A DNA stretch of 64,000 bases from Syntrophus buswellii. Lineage in GTDB: Bacteria; Desulfobacterota; Syntrophia; Syntrophales; Syntrophaceae. A program made the translations under genes and the position numbers. Under the pieces are notes generated by a model. That model had not been told where the DNA came from. It made no database searches and saw nothing but the letters and a program-made list of their open reading frames with translations. This document shows positions 24,306 through 32,829 of this stretch, piece by piece. The stretch's first letter is position 1; each line of letters begins with the position of its first letter. Where the stretch lies: assembly GCF_046097065.1 (NCBI RefSeq), contig NZ_CP175563.1, positions 1,178,001 through 1,242,000 of the forward strand, given 5' to 3'.

Positions 24306-24989
24306 CTATTTTGCCATCAGTTCCCTGATCTTGGCCGCCATGTCGTCCAGCGACCGGAGGTTTTTCATGGAGAGCAGGTATTTTCCCTTTACGACAAAGG
24401 CCGGAATTCCCTGGATCCTGGCGATTTCATACGCACCATCCCAGTCTTTGAGGCGGGCCTGGGTGGCCGGCTCCCGAAGAAGCTTCTGAAATTCCCCGCC
24501 GGAAATCCCGGCGGCGTCCAGGCCTGTTTTCAGAAAGCTCTCCGGTCCCCTGTCCCATCGCTCCCTGCTGTCGTGATAGGCTCTGTAGTAGGCGAACTTG
24601 GCCTTTTTGAAGGAAGCCCGGTCGTCGAAAAGGCCTAAGCCGGCCTTCTCGTCCCTGGTCATGAGCGATGCGAAGAGTTCGCTTGCCTGGGAGCCGTATC
24701 GGCCCCGGGTTTTGAGATGCCAGGGGACAAACCGGATGCCGTCTCTGGCCAGGACCTTTGCCAGGCTGGGGATGACCATCTGGTCGTGCTTGTAGCAGAA
24801 GGTGCAGTCGTAGCTGAAGACTTCGATCACGGCCCGGTCCATGCCGGCAACGGGCTTCGCCAGGGTCACATAGTCAACGCCCTCTCGAACGGCCGCGTGC
24901 AGCGCCGGCGCCGCAAAGGAAAACGCCAGAAGAAGAGACATGGCCGTGATGAGCGCCAAAAGCCTTTTTCTTCCCGTCAACGTTGTCAT
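24306..24989 (-). CDS. DsbA/DsbL-like periplasmic thiol-disulfide oxidase
   Basis: This 227-residue protein has a signal peptide (LLALITAMSLLLAFSFAAPALHA) and a thioredoxin fold with an inserted helical domain. The active site is CTFC in VFSYDCTFCYKHDQ, and the cis-Pro loop is GIPAFVV. The CxxC dipeptide TF differs from the PH of classical DsbA. Together with the downstream DsbI-like gene it forms a DsbL/DsbI-type pair. In enterobacteria that pair serves arylsulfate sulfotransferase, but no such gene is in the window, so the client is unknown. Confidence 0.85.
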   Translation of the reverse strand: MTTLTGRKRLLALITAMSLLLAFSFAAPALHAAVREGVDYVTLAKPVAGMDRAVIEVFSYDCTFCYKHDQMVIPSLAKVLARDGIRFVPWHLKTRGRYGSQASELFASLMTRDEKAGLGLFDDRASFKKAKFAYYRAYHDSRERWDRGPESFLKTGLDAAGISGGEFQKLLREPATQARLKDWDGAYEIARIQGIPAFVVKGKYLLSMKNLRSLDDMAAKIRELMAK

Positions 24990-25041
24990 AAGCTTTCCTT
25001 CCCCCTTGTGTTTGTTCTCGGAAATAAATGCAATTCCAAAA

Positions 25042-25071
25042 CCGCCTTTTTGCCCGAGGCGGCTTTTTTTT
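25042..25071. terminator. Bidirectional hairpin between era and the DsbL-like gene
   Basis: CCGCCT (25042-25047) pairs with AGGCGG (25057-25062), followed on the plus strand by eight T and on the minus strand by TTTT. It lies 42 bp beyond the era stop, so in the direction of local transcription it should end the era message before the dsb pair. Confidence 0.6.
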
Positions 25072-25112
25072 CACCGGATTCCCCATGGAAAAAAACAGGG
25101 GCCGGACCCTGC

Positions 25113-26000
25113 TCATTCGCTGTAGCCGAATTCACGGAGCCTTTTGGCGTCCTTCGTCCAGTCCTTTCTCACCCGCACGAAGAGCTCCAGGAAAATCCGG
25201 GCCGCAAAGAACTTCTCCATGTCCACCCGGGCTCTTGAACCGATTTCCTTCAGCATGGAGCCTTTCTTTCCGATGAGGATCCCCTTCTGCGATTCCTTTT
25301 CCACGTTGATCGTGGCCGAGATGCGGATGAGATTTTTTGCCTCGTCCTCCTTGAAGGAATCGACGACGACGGCCGCGGAATAGGGGATTTCCTTATGGGT
25401 CAACAGCAGAATCTTTTCCCGGATCATTTCCGCGGCGACGAATCGCTCGCTGGAGTCCGTCATCATCTCCTCCGGGAAATACCGGGGGCCCTCCGGCAGG
25501 TATTTCCAGAGCTCATCGAGAAGCAGGGGAATGCCCTCGCCGGTCAGCGCGGATACCGGGATCATTTCAGCGAAGGGATGCCGGTGGCGGAAGGCCTCCA
25601 TCTGCGGCAGAAGCTGCTCCCTGCGGATCAGGTCGATCTTGTTCAGGACCAGGAACTTGGGGGTGGCGTTCCCCTGCAGGGATTCGAGGATGAGCCGATC
25701 GTCGGGGCCGATCTCCTGCCCCGCTTCCACGACGAGCAGAAGAACATCGGAATCGGCGAAGGTGTCCGTCGCTGCGCGGACCATGGCCCGGTTCAGCGGC
25801 GTTCGGGGCGAGTGGATTCCCGGCGTATCCACAAAGACAAACTGGGCGTCTTCCCGGTTGAAGATGCCCAGGATCCGGTTCCGGGTGGTCTGGGGTTTGG
25901 AGGTGATGATGGCCAGCTTTTCGCCCAGGATGCCGTTGAGCAGCGTTGATTTTCCCACATTGGGCCTGCCGATGATTCCGATAAAGCCGGATTTGAACAT
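25113..26000 (-). CDS. era: Ribosome-associated GTPase Era
   Basis: This 295-residue protein is Era: a single GTPase domain (GRPNVGKST near residue 10, DTPG, NKID) followed by a KH RNA-binding domain (about 200-295) with GILIGKKGSMLKEIGSRAR. Era binds the 3' end of 16S rRNA during 30S assembly. I start at the ATG at 26000, preceded by AAGGGGG; the longer open frame to 26159 has no family similarity. A perfect 9-bp inverted repeat lies 26 bp upstream. Confidence 0.96.
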   Translation of the reverse strand: MFKSGFIGIIGRPNVGKSTLLNGILGEKLAIITSKPQTTRNRILGIFNREDAQFVFVDTPGIHSPRTPLNRAMVRAATDTFADSDVLLLVVEAGQEIGPDDRLILESLQGNATPKFLVLNKIDLIRREQLLPQMEAFRHRHPFAEMIPVSALTGEGIPLLLDELWKYLPEGPRYFPEEMMTDSSERFVAAEMIREKILLLTHKEIPYSAAVVVDSFKEDEAKNLIRISATINVEKESQKGILIGKKGSMLKEIGSRARVDMEKFFAARIFLELFVRVRKDWTKDAKRLREFGYSE

Positions 26001-26025
26001 GACGGAAAATTCCCCCTTGCATTTG

Positions 26026-26046
26026 TTTTTCCATACCATGGAAAAA
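26026..26046. repeat. Perfect 21-bp inverted repeat upstream of era
   Basis: TTTTTCCAT (26026-26034) and ATGGAAAAA (26038-26046) are exact reverse complements around ACC. The site sits 26 bp upstream of the era start codon on the minus strand and could be a dimeric operator or a 5' UTR hairpin. No function is shown by sequence alone. Confidence 0.5.
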
Positions 26047-26145
26047 TCGGCCCTGCAACCGGAACGACGTCCTAACAGATCAGGAGGGCTGAAACAGGAG
26101 GATATTTTATGGGGGAATGAAGAGCATTGATCAAAAGACAAGAAA

Positions 26146-26175
26146 AAAGGCAGGACCATTTCTGACCCTGCCTTT
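26146..26175 (-). terminator. Intrinsic terminator of the PEP-CTERM protein gene
   Basis: AAAGGCAGG (26146-26154) and CCTGCCTTT (26167-26175) form a perfect 9-bp stem with a 12-base loop. On the minus strand the stem runs into TTTTTTC. It lies 25 bp beyond the stop of the PEP-CTERM gene at 26201. The same stem sequence occurs at 62284-62327 after the second PEP-CTERM-like gene. Confidence 0.8.
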
Positions 26176-26200
26176 CGATATAAACTTATCGTGTGTTTCG

Positions 26201-26881
26201 TTAGTTTCTAAACCGTCTAAAGGCTCCAGCCAAGCCGATCAAACCAAAACCAAGAAGCATCATCGTGGTGGGTTCGGGAACCGGATTGGGGGCGCCTGGT
26301 TCATAGGTCAGGGTGAAATCGGCATAGTCAATAACTGCAGCCCAAGAAGTTGCAGTGTTCTCTACCGCGAGAAGAAGATTAAATCCCGTCGTTCCAGAAA
26401 GCGCTGCTAATGCAACGGAATCAAGAGCAAAGGTGGTCGTCGACCAGCCGCCAAGTGAAGCAGTGGTGCCATTGGCGACAGCAGTTTCCCAGGTAGTAAT
26501 ATTTCCGCCATCACTGCCGGTTAAGAGGCCAGCATTAACAATGTTCCCATTTCCAAAGTCAAAATAAACCGTCATGATATCACTCGGATCGATATCCCAT
26601 ACCCTAGCCGTCATACTTCCAGAAATCGCCGTCGTAATCTGGTAAGGCAGGTTGTATGTCCAGGAAATGAGCCCTTTGCTGTTCGTTGCAGCACCCGATA
26701 CCTCACTTCCAGCCTTGAAAACATACCAGTCCATGTTTGTCGTGTCATCATAGGCACTGCGAGTTGCGCCCCAATCTTTATCGCCTGCCGTTACCGTGGA
26801 TGTTATGGGGACCGCCATGACGACACCGCATAACATAAGACTCGCAACCATTACAATCATAAGTGCAATTAACTTTTTCAT
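26201..26881 (-). CDS. PEP-CTERM sorting-signal protein
   Basis: This 226-residue secreted protein has an N-terminal signal peptide (LIALMIVMVASLMLCGVVMA) and a C-terminal PEP-CTERM tail: VPEPTTMMLLGFGLIGLAGAFRRF, that is VPEP, a membrane segment and a basic end. The body (about 25-195) is a beta-rich domain with Gly, Ser, Thr and Ala and no recognised enzyme motif. It should be a client of an exosortase (XrtA-type), cleaved at VPEP and attached to or exported with the exopolysaccharide. No exosortase is in the window. AGGAGA precedes the ATG. It lies in AT-richer DNA than its surroundings. Confidence 0.88.
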   Translation of the reverse strand: MKKLIALMIVMVASLMLCGVVMAVPITSTVTAGDKDWGATRSAYDDTTNMDWYVFKAGSEVSGAATNSKGLISWTYNLPYQITTAISGSMTARVWDIDPSDIMTVYFDFGNGNIVNAGLLTGSDGGNITTWETAVANGTTASLGGWSTTTFALDSVALAALSGTTGFNLLLAVENTATSWAAVIDYADFTLTYEPGAPNPVPEPTTMMLLGFGLIGLAGAFRRFRN

Positions 26882-27323
26882 TACGTTCTCCTTTCTATTT
26901 TTCGTAGTATTTTATAAATCTTCCTGCAATAAGCACTTATCAACATAAACGAAAGCCACGTCCTCGCAGCTCCATAACCAGTTAAAATATTTTCTCACTT
27001 CCAACAATTCCATTTAAGCATCATTTCATTATACGCATGAGCATTAATTGTGCCTTGCACGTAAGATCTTGATTTATATGTGGAATGTGTAATTTATAAA
27101 ATTTATTTAAATGAAAGTTGTAAACATTTCCGACGAACATATTTGATGCCAGATGAAAAATTTTGATTTAATGTTTCATAATCGCTATGATTTATTATTA
27201 ATTCAGGAATTGTAAAAGATTAAAACAATTTTATGCGGATTGTTCTGGCTCTTTCAGATAATAATCGGAGGCGGCTTGAATATTCTCTGTTTATTCCTTG
27301 GAGAAACCATCTTCTTTTTCAAT
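26882..27323. other. AT-rich gene-free stretch
   Basis: About 440 bp with strongly raised AT content compared with the surrounding genes, many homopolymer A/T runs and no open frame with coding character. It holds the unmapped promoter of the PEP-CTERM gene and ends at a decayed transposase. Base composition and the adjacent IS remnant suggest acquired DNA. I see no tRNA, terminator or clear structured RNA in it. Confidence 0.5.
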
Positions 27324-27850
27324 CTATCGGGTCAGGGCATGCAGCCTTTTGATGATCCAGGCTTTGCAGGCAAGAATCCATTCCCCTTGTGCCTTTGCAA
27401 AACCGCGCATCGAAAAAGTTCGAAATCCCACGACTGACTTGATGATGCCGAAAATCGGATCCGAGGTTGTATTGCGTAATCCAGAGACGGCTTTTCCTGC
27501 CGATGTCCGGAGCCGGTGTTTCATCCTTAAGTACCGGCATCGTCATTGTCCGGCAGCAGCGGCGGCTCCTGGAATCGGCTCCATAAGGGTTCATTGTCGT
27601 CCTCTCGATCGACGGCAATGTAAGGTGTGAATCCTTGCCTCTCACAGGCACCGACTTTCGTCTTGCTGAAATATCCGCTGTCGGCATCACCGGGTTGTAT
27701 GGTTGCGAGCTGAGACCGGCATAGGAGTCTCTTCAAGAACGAAGGTTGAGTGGTAAAAACAATTTCAACCACAAAGCGGGCAAGGTGACCTTCAGGCAAC
27801 CAGTCTTCAATTGAGGCGGAAGCAGGAAAGGCGTCTTTCGCCCATATCTT
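27324..27850 (-). pseudogene. Decayed IS1182-type transposase
   Basis: Two fragments of an IS1182-family transposase can be read on the minus strand in different frames. The upstream one has SIEDWLPEGHLARFVVEIV and, after an internal deletion, SGYFSKTKVGACERQGFTPYIAVDRE. The downstream one (27524 to 27324) has the C-terminal block GIIKSVVGFRTFSMRGF and GEWILACKAW. A frameshift lies between them near 27525, and much of the catalytic middle is missing, so it cannot be active. No inverted ends or target duplication were recognised. The leftover 27851-28006 shows no gene. Confidence 0.75.
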
Positions 27851-28006
27851 GCTCCTCCTTTGGGGAATTATAGAACAGCTTAATCCCTTATGCTGTCCAG
27901 TTTTTCCTGACCAGCTCTTGACGAAAGGGCGTAAAGGGATGTAGAAGGAGCTTTTTATTGCGCCTGAACAGGACATGACAGGCTCTTGTGGGAGGTTTTA
28001 CAAGCA

Positions 28007-28573
28007 GTGAAAAACAGGGGAATCTATACGGGGCTGCTTCTTGTTGCGGTCCTTCTGATCGGGATCTGCGCCTGTGAGCAGCAGGAGAGGGGGCAGGCCG
28101 TGGACAGGGCGGCCATCCGCGTCTGCTTCAGCCCTAGCGGCGGCTGCACCGAGGCGATCGTTCAGGAGCTGAACCGGGCGACCTCGGAAATCAAGGTGCA
28201 GGCCTATTCCTTTACGTCGCGCCCGATCGCCAGGGCGCTGCTCGATGCCCGGAAACGGGGCGTAAAGATCGACGTCATCCTGGACAAATCCAATGCCGAA
28301 ACGACCAAATACGGGACGGCGAATTTTATGACCAACCGGGGAATCCCGACGTTCATCGACGATCAGCACGCCATTGCGCACAATAAGGTCATGGTGATCG
28401 ATCAGCAGACGGTTATTACCGGCAGCTTCAATTTTACCAGGGCCGCCGAGGAGAAAAATGCGGAAAATCTGCTCATTATCCGGGACGGGGCGATCGCCGG
28501 GCTGTATCTGAAAAACTGGGAGGCGCACAGGGCCCACTCCCACGCCTACCAGAAGCCGTCCGAACCGTCATGA
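28007..28573 (+). CDS. Phospholipase D-family nuclease-like protein
   Basis: This 188-residue protein has an N-terminal membrane or lipoprotein signal (GLLLVAVLLIGICACEQQ, with a possible lipobox ICAC) and one PLD domain. The HxK catalytic motif is AHNKVMVIDQQTVITGSFNFT, which matches the Nuc/endonuclease-type PLD subgroup. A single HxK per chain implies a homodimer. I choose the GTG at 28007, eleven bases after GGAGG; a TTG at 27986 is an alternative. Its last six bases overlap the 3' end of the convergent radical SAM gene. The substrate (DNA, RNA or lipid) cannot be told from sequence. Confidence 0.8.
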   Translation: MKNRGIYTGLLLVAVLLIGICACEQQERGQAVDRAAIRVCFSPSGGCTEAIVQELNRATSEIKVQAYSFTSRPIARALLDARKRGVKIDVILDKSNAETTKYGTANFMTNRGIPTFIDDQHAIAHNKVMVIDQQTVITGSFNFTRAAEEKNAENLLIIRDGAIAGLYLKNWEAHRAHSHAYQKPSEPS

Positions 28574-29638
28574 CAGAGTGGTAAGGAGGCCTGTCCGATG
28601 GAGAACGACGGTTCGGCCGTCGCTCCGGAGCGTCAGCCAGCCTCTGGGATAATCGGGGCTTCCGGCGATCCGGATTCCTTGCAGTCCGAACCGCTCGGTG
28701 AGAAACGCGAGGTTTTCGTTTTTCTTGCCCCGGAAATCCGAGAGATCCCGCTGGGAGAGAAGAAACGCCACGGTCCGGCCCTCGGCCGCGACGGCGGAAA
28801 GCTGGAGCGAGGCCATATCCCGGAAGATTCCGGCATTGGCGAGAGACCGCAGCGCCGGGGAAAAAGGGCCGGCGACGACATTGCCCGGGATCTCCATTTC
28901 CGGAGTCGTCTGCAGGCCGATCCGGATGACCGCGATGCCCGCCTTTTCCAGTCGGAGCAGGGCATAGCGGGACTGCCGGACGGCTTCGGAGAGGGAAAGG
29001 GGCGAATAGCGCCCTTCATTATACAGGGTCTCGAGGGCCGTGTCCTTGAAGACCAGAGTCGGATGGAGCCGGACCGTGTCCGGTTGGAGGATGCAGGTTC
29101 GGTCGATGGTGGTGGCGAAGGACTGCCGGCTGTCGCCCGGAAGGCCGGCCATCAGGTGTATTCCGATCTCGAATCCTTTCCGGCGCAGGCGTTTCACGGC
29201 GGAGAGCACATCTTCCACGGTGTGGCCCCTCCGGGATCGGCGAAGGACGTCCTCAACGAGAGACTGGGCGCCGATTTCCACGGTCTTTACGCCATGACGG
29301 CGCAGGAGATCGAGGTTATCCTCGTCAATCTCGTCGGGCCTCGTGGAAATCCGGAGGCTGTCGACCCGGCCTTCCCGCAGAAAGGGCTGGACCATCCTCA
29401 GCAGGCGGGTCTGTTCCTCTGCCGCCATTCCGGTGAAGGTCCCTCCGTAGAAGGCGATCTGAACCGGCCGGCGGTCCGGTTTTGAGCGGCCGGAGGAAAG
29501 CGCCATGATCTTTTGCAGAGTCTCTTCGGAGAGGGCTCCCGGCGCCACGCCCGTCGCGATCCTTTCGTTGCAGTAGATGCAGCGTTGGCGACATCCCTGG
29601 TAGGGCAGAAAGATCGGAATGATCCGGGGGGCGGCCAT
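28568..29638 (-). CDS. Elp3-like radical SAM protein
   Basis: This 356-residue protein has a radical SAM Fe-S motif CRQRCIYC near residue 16, then FYGGTFTGM and QSLVEDVLRRSRRGH as in the Elp3/HemN-like radical SAM group. It lacks the acetyltransferase domain of true Elp3. Its C-terminal third is likely the substrate-specific part. It lies five bases after rnc and is the last gene of the mtaB-rnc operon, which suggests a role in RNA modification or the translation apparatus, but no substrate is known to me. Confidence 0.75.
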   Translation of the reverse strand: MAAPRIIPIFLPYQGCRQRCIYCNERIATGVAPGALSEETLQKIMALSSGRSKPDRRPVQIAFYGGTFTGMAAEEQTRLLRMVQPFLREGRVDSLRISTRPDEIDEDNLDLLRRHGVKTVEIGAQSLVEDVLRRSRRGHTVEDVLSAVKRLRRKGFEIGIHLMAGLPGDSRQSFATTIDRTCILQPDTVRLHPTLVFKDTALETLYNEGRYSPLSLSEAVRQSRYALLRLEKAGIAVIRIGLQTTPEMEIPGNVVAGPFSPALRSLANAGIFRDMASLQLSAVAAEGRTVAFLLSQRDLSDFRGKKNENLAFLTERFGLQGIRIAGSPDYPRGWLTLRSDGRTVVLHRTGLLTTLS

Positions 29639-29643
29639 GAAGC

Positions 29644-30366
29644 TCAGCCTTGCTCATCGGAATTCTGCATCAGGGCATCCAGGGCGGCATGGGCGGCGTT
29701 CTGTTCCGCCTCCTTTTTGCTTTTCCCCCTGCCCGTTGTTTCCAGGATCCCGGAAAGGGAAAGGCGGCTCTCGAAGATTTTGTCATGGTCCGGGCCATAT
29801 TCCCCGATGAGCGCATAGCTGGGAATGTCCTTGAACCGGTTCTGGCTGTACTCCTGGAGGGCCGTCTTGTAGTCCCGGTAGGTCAGGTTGCGGCTTCCTT
29901 CTACGATCAGGAGGCTGAAAAGTCCGCGGACCACTTCGCAGGCCCGGTCAAAGCCCCCATCCAGGTAAACGGCGGCGATGACGGCTTCAAGGGTATCGGC
30001 CAGGATGGAGGTTTTGGAGCGGCCGCCGGAGCTTTCCTCCCCTTTGCCCAGGAGGAGGTAGCGACCGATCTCGAGTTTCCTGGCGAGATCGGCCAGGGGC
30101 TGCTCGTTGACGACGGAGGCCCGCAGTTTGGACAGCTGACCCTCCGAATAGTCCGGGAAGGTTTTCATCAGCAGATCGGTGATGCACAGTTCGAGAACGG
30201 CATCCCCCAGAAATTCCATCCGTTCGTTGTCGCCGAAGGAGCATGCCGGATTCTCGTTGACATAGGAGCGGTGGACGAGGGCATGATCCAGCAGGGAAAG
30301 GTCGGCGAAGGGGTGGGAAAGAGCCGTTCCCAGGTTCTTCAGGGCTTGATGGCGCTCTTCGGTCAT
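29644..30366 (-). CDS. rnc: Ribonuclease III
   Basis: This 240-residue protein is RNase III: the catalytic signature NERMEFLGDAVLELCITDLL near residue 42, the second acidic motif ADTLEAVIAAVYLDGG, and a C-terminal double-stranded RNA-binding domain (YKTALQEYSQNRFKDIPSYAL ... GRGKSKKEAEQNAAHAALD). It processes rRNA precursors and structured mRNAs. The start overlaps the end of mtaB by four bases, so the two are translationally coupled. Confidence 0.97.
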   Translation of the reverse strand: MTEERHQALKNLGTALSHPFADLSLLDHALVHRSYVNENPACSFGDNERMEFLGDAVLELCITDLLMKTFPDYSEGQLSKLRASVVNEQPLADLARKLEIGRYLLLGKGEESSGGRSKTSILADTLEAVIAAVYLDGGFDRACEVVRGLFSLLIVEGSRNLTYRDYKTALQEYSQNRFKDIPSYALIGEYGPDHDKIFESRLSLSGILETTGRGKSKKEAEQNAAHAALDALMQNSDEQG

Positions 30367-31691
30367 GGCGGAAGGACCCTCCCCAGGATTCTTGTGCCCT
30401 CGAAGCCTTCAAGCCGGACCGTGACCAGGGAGTTGACCTGGGAGGCCCTGCTGTTGATCAGGTGGACCGGAAGATAGTTGCCGGAAAACCCCTTTCTCAG
30501 GCCGCTGATGCGGTCAATCCGCTCCTCTACGAGAACCTGGAGGGTGCGCCCCTGGAAACGCCGGGCAAAGGCTTCCCGCTTCCGTGCTCCAAGGTCGCGC
30601 AGCATTTCCGCGCGCCTTTTCTTCTCGTCCGGGGGGACCTGATCGGGCATATCCGCAGCGGGGGTCCCCGGACGGGGCGAATAGGGGAAGACATGGAGAT
30701 AGGCCACGGGCAGGGATTCGATCAGCTCCAGGGTGTTTTCGAAGGACGCCCGATCCTCTCCGGGAAAGCCGGCGATGACGTCGATGCCGATGGCCAGATC
30801 GGGGATCGCCCCTTCGAGATCCACCAGCAGGGCTTTATAGAAGGCGGCGGAATACTGGCGTCCCATCCCGGAGAGGATGGCGTCGTCGCCGCTCTGGAGC
30901 GGGATGTGGAGATGGGGGCAGATCAGGGTGGATTCCCGCAGCAGCGAAATGAGGTCATCCGAAATTTCGGTGGGCTCAATGGAACTCAGGCGGAGGCGCT
31001 CCACCGGCCTTTCCCCTACGATCCGCTTCAGAAGGTCGACAAGGGAGGTTTCCGGCGAGAGATCCTGCCCGTAAGCCCCGAGGTGAATTCCAGTCAGGAC
31101 GGCCTCCCGGTATCCCGCCCGGCCGAGGAGATTCAGCTGCTCCAGGACCCCGTCCTGCGAGAGGCTCCGGCTTCTTCCCCTGGCGGATGGAATGATGCAG
31201 TAGCGGCACCAGGCGTTGCAGCCGTCCTGGATCTTCAGGAAGGCCCGGGTGTGATCCTGAAAGCGGCTCACAGGCAGGGAAGCAAAGGGCCGGACCGGAG
31301 AAATGTCCCCGACACGGATTTCCCGGCCGTTTTTTTCCAGGCTGCCGAGCAGATCGGGGATCCGATCCTTCTCTCCATGACCTGCAATCAGGGAAACGCC
31401 GGGGATTTCGGCAATTTCACCCGGCGCGGTCTGGGCGTAGCATCCGGTGACCACGATGAGGGCCTCGGGATTTTTCCGGATCGCCTGCCGGATGATCTGC
31501 CGGGACTGGTAGTTGGTCCGGGCCGTTACGGTGCAGGTGTTGATGATGTAGCAATCCGCTGTTTCCGAAAAGGGGACGAGGGCATGGCCTGAACGCGCCA
31601 GGGCCTCCCCGATTCCCGCCGATTCGTACTGGTTCACTTTGCAGCCCAGTGTGGCGATTGCGACCCTGGACAACGGGCGTTCCGATTTCAA
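30363..31691 (-). CDS. mtaB: tRNA t6A methylthiotransferase MtaB
   Basis: This 442-residue protein converts t6A37 of tRNA to ms2t6A. It begins VAIATLGCKVNQYES, the MtaB-specific opening of the UPF0004 domain, with the three cluster Cys in LGCKVN, NTCTVT and VTGCYAQ. The radical SAM motif is CNAWCRYC, and a C-terminal TRAM domain (about 375-440) is present. The start is a TTG at 31691, seven bases after GGAG in AAAGGAG. It heads an operon with rnc and the Elp3-like gene. Confidence 0.93.
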   Translation of the reverse strand: MKSERPLSRVAIATLGCKVNQYESAGIGEALARSGHALVPFSETADCYIINTCTVTARTNYQSRQIIRQAIRKNPEALIVVTGCYAQTAPGEIAEIPGVSLIAGHGEKDRIPDLLGSLEKNGREIRVGDISPVRPFASLPVSRFQDHTRAFLKIQDGCNAWCRYCIIPSARGRSRSLSQDGVLEQLNLLGRAGYREAVLTGIHLGAYGQDLSPETSLVDLLKRIVGERPVERLRLSSIEPTEISDDLISLLRESTLICPHLHIPLQSGDDAILSGMGRQYSAAFYKALLVDLEGAIPDLAIGIDVIAGFPGEDRASFENTLELIESLPVAYLHVFPYSPRPGTPAADMPDQVPPDEKKRRAEMLRDLGARKREAFARRFQGRTLQVLVEERIDRISGLRKGFSGNYLPVHLINSRASQVNSLVTVRLEGFEGTRILGRVLPP

Positions 31692-31724
31692 TTCCTGCTC
31701 CTTTCCGGATTCGATCCGGATGGA

Positions 31725-31752
31725 CTCTTATCATCCTGAAAGAGTTTGTCAA
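31725..31752 (-). promoter_or_regulatory. Likely promoter of the mtaB-rnc operon
   Basis: On the minus strand TTGACA (31747-31752) and TAAGAG (31725-31730) are 16 bp apart, with the -10 ending 33 bp before the mtaB TTG. The -35 is perfect and the -10 is weak. Confidence 0.45.
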
Positions 31753-31853
31753 GACGAAAGGAGAGCTGGATTTTATTACAAAAGCGCGGTAATCACAATG
31801 CGAGGATCAAGGAGAACTTTTAAGATGAAGCGATTCTGCTTTTGGAGATGGCC

Positions 31854-32204
31854 ATGGATTCCCTGTTAGCTTACCTTTCGTCCCATCATACCGCCTTGAT
31901 GCTGATTCTTGCCGCGGCGGTTCTGATCTGCTACTTCATCTTCAATCGGCTGATCAAGCTCGCCCTGTTCTGCGTCCTTATCGTTCTGGCCATCGCAGGA
32001 TATCACTACCTGAAGGAGCCGGGCCGGTCTTCGAAGGACGTGGGGGAATTCTGGCAGAAGACCAGGGTGAAGGCGGAAAAAATCGTGGAGACCGGCAAAA
32101 AAACGTACGAAACGGGAAAGGTTGTCTACGAGAAGGGGAGGAAGTTTACCGAGGGCATGGATTCCCTGACGGGAAAGGAGAAAGAGAAACAGCCGAGCAG
32201 GTAA
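31854..32204 (+). CDS. Small membrane protein with charged C-terminal tail
   Basis: This 116-residue protein has two hydrophobic segments (about residues 13-30 and 36-55) and then a highly charged, Lys/Glu/Gly-rich tail with repeated KxYETGKVVYEKGRKF units, probably helical. I begin at the ATG at 31854, six bases after GGAG; a TTG at 31842 and an ATG at 31848 are in frame. It stands alone, divergent from mtaB. I do not recognise the family. It could be a small inner-membrane protein with a cytoplasmic or periplasmic amphipathic tail. Confidence 0.65.
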   Translation: MDSLLAYLSSHHTALMLILAAAVLICYFIFNRLIKLALFCVLIVLAIAGYHYLKEPGRSSKDVGEFWQKTRVKAEKIVETGKKTYETGKVVYEKGRKFTEGMDSLTGKEKEKQPSR

Positions 32205-32264
32205 ATGAGAACGTCTCAAGCCGCGGCGGGCATTCGTCGGGGGGGGGGACGTTCCGGTCCCCGG

Positions 32265-32678
32265 TCAGAACCCCAGGTTGATCTCCATCGCCCTCGCCGG
32301 GCAGGCGGTCACACAGAGGCCGCAGCCGTTGCAGACTTCCGGATCGAAGGAGACCTTCATGGTGACCGGGTCCATGGACAGGGCGCCGGTGGGGCAGAAG
32401 GAGGTGCAGGCGCCGCAGTGCACGCATTTTTCCGTGTTGTGACTGACACTCTTGGACAGGGGTTCGACCCGCAGGCCCTTTTCCTGGAGAAAGCGGACCC
32501 CCGCATCAAAGTTGTCCTTTTCACCGCTCAGCTCCAGGACGATGACGCCTTCCCGCCGGGGGAAGATCCTGGCCTTGAGGATGTTGAAGATCAGATCATA
32601 CTTTTTGACCAGCTGGTAGATGATCGGCTGTTCGACAATGCCGGCGGAATAGTGGACAATGACCTTTTTGGAATACAT
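32265..32678 (-). CDS. NIL-domain ferredoxin
   Basis: This 137-residue protein joins an NIL domain (about residues 1-75; IYQLVKKYDLIFNILKARI is the NIL motif) to a 2[4Fe-4S] ferredoxin domain. The two cluster motifs are CVHCGACTSFCP and CNGCGLCVTACP. In methanogens and some deltaproteobacteria such proteins act with DUF39 proteins in homocysteine formation from sulfide, but no DUF39 gene is nearby. It should be cytoplasmic and either carry electrons or sulfur. It has a clear promoter at 32717-32745. Confidence 0.88.
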   Translation of the reverse strand: MYSKKVIVHYSAGIVEQPIIYQLVKKYDLIFNILKARIFPRREGVIVLELSGEKDNFDAGVRFLQEKGLRVEPLSKSVSHNTEKCVHCGACTSFCPTGALSMDPVTMKVSFDPEVCNGCGLCVTACPARAMEINLGF

Positions 32679-32716
32679 GCTTTCAAGCCTCTTTCCGAAT
32701 GTGATACAAGGCCTTT

Positions 32717-32745
32717 CTTATCGACTACTTTCTTCGGCTTGTCAA
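32717..32745 (-). promoter_or_regulatory. Sigma-70 promoter of the NIL-ferredoxin gene
   Basis: On the minus strand TTGACA (32740-32745) and GATAAG (32717-32722) are 17 bp apart, with the -10 lying 39 bp from the ferredoxin ATG. The -35 matches consensus and the -10 matches at four of six bases. Confidence 0.6.
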
Positions 32746-32829
32746 GAAATGCATGGCCTTACGGCATGTAAAATTTGAGATTGATAAGGCCGGTTTCGAC
32801 TGAGGCACATCAATCTACGTGAATGTTAA

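Noticed and set aside
32238..32248. Run of ten G near the end of the NIL-ferredoxin gene
   Set aside because: It lies outside any coding region and is equally likely a sequencing or assembly artefact; no phase-variable gene is affected.
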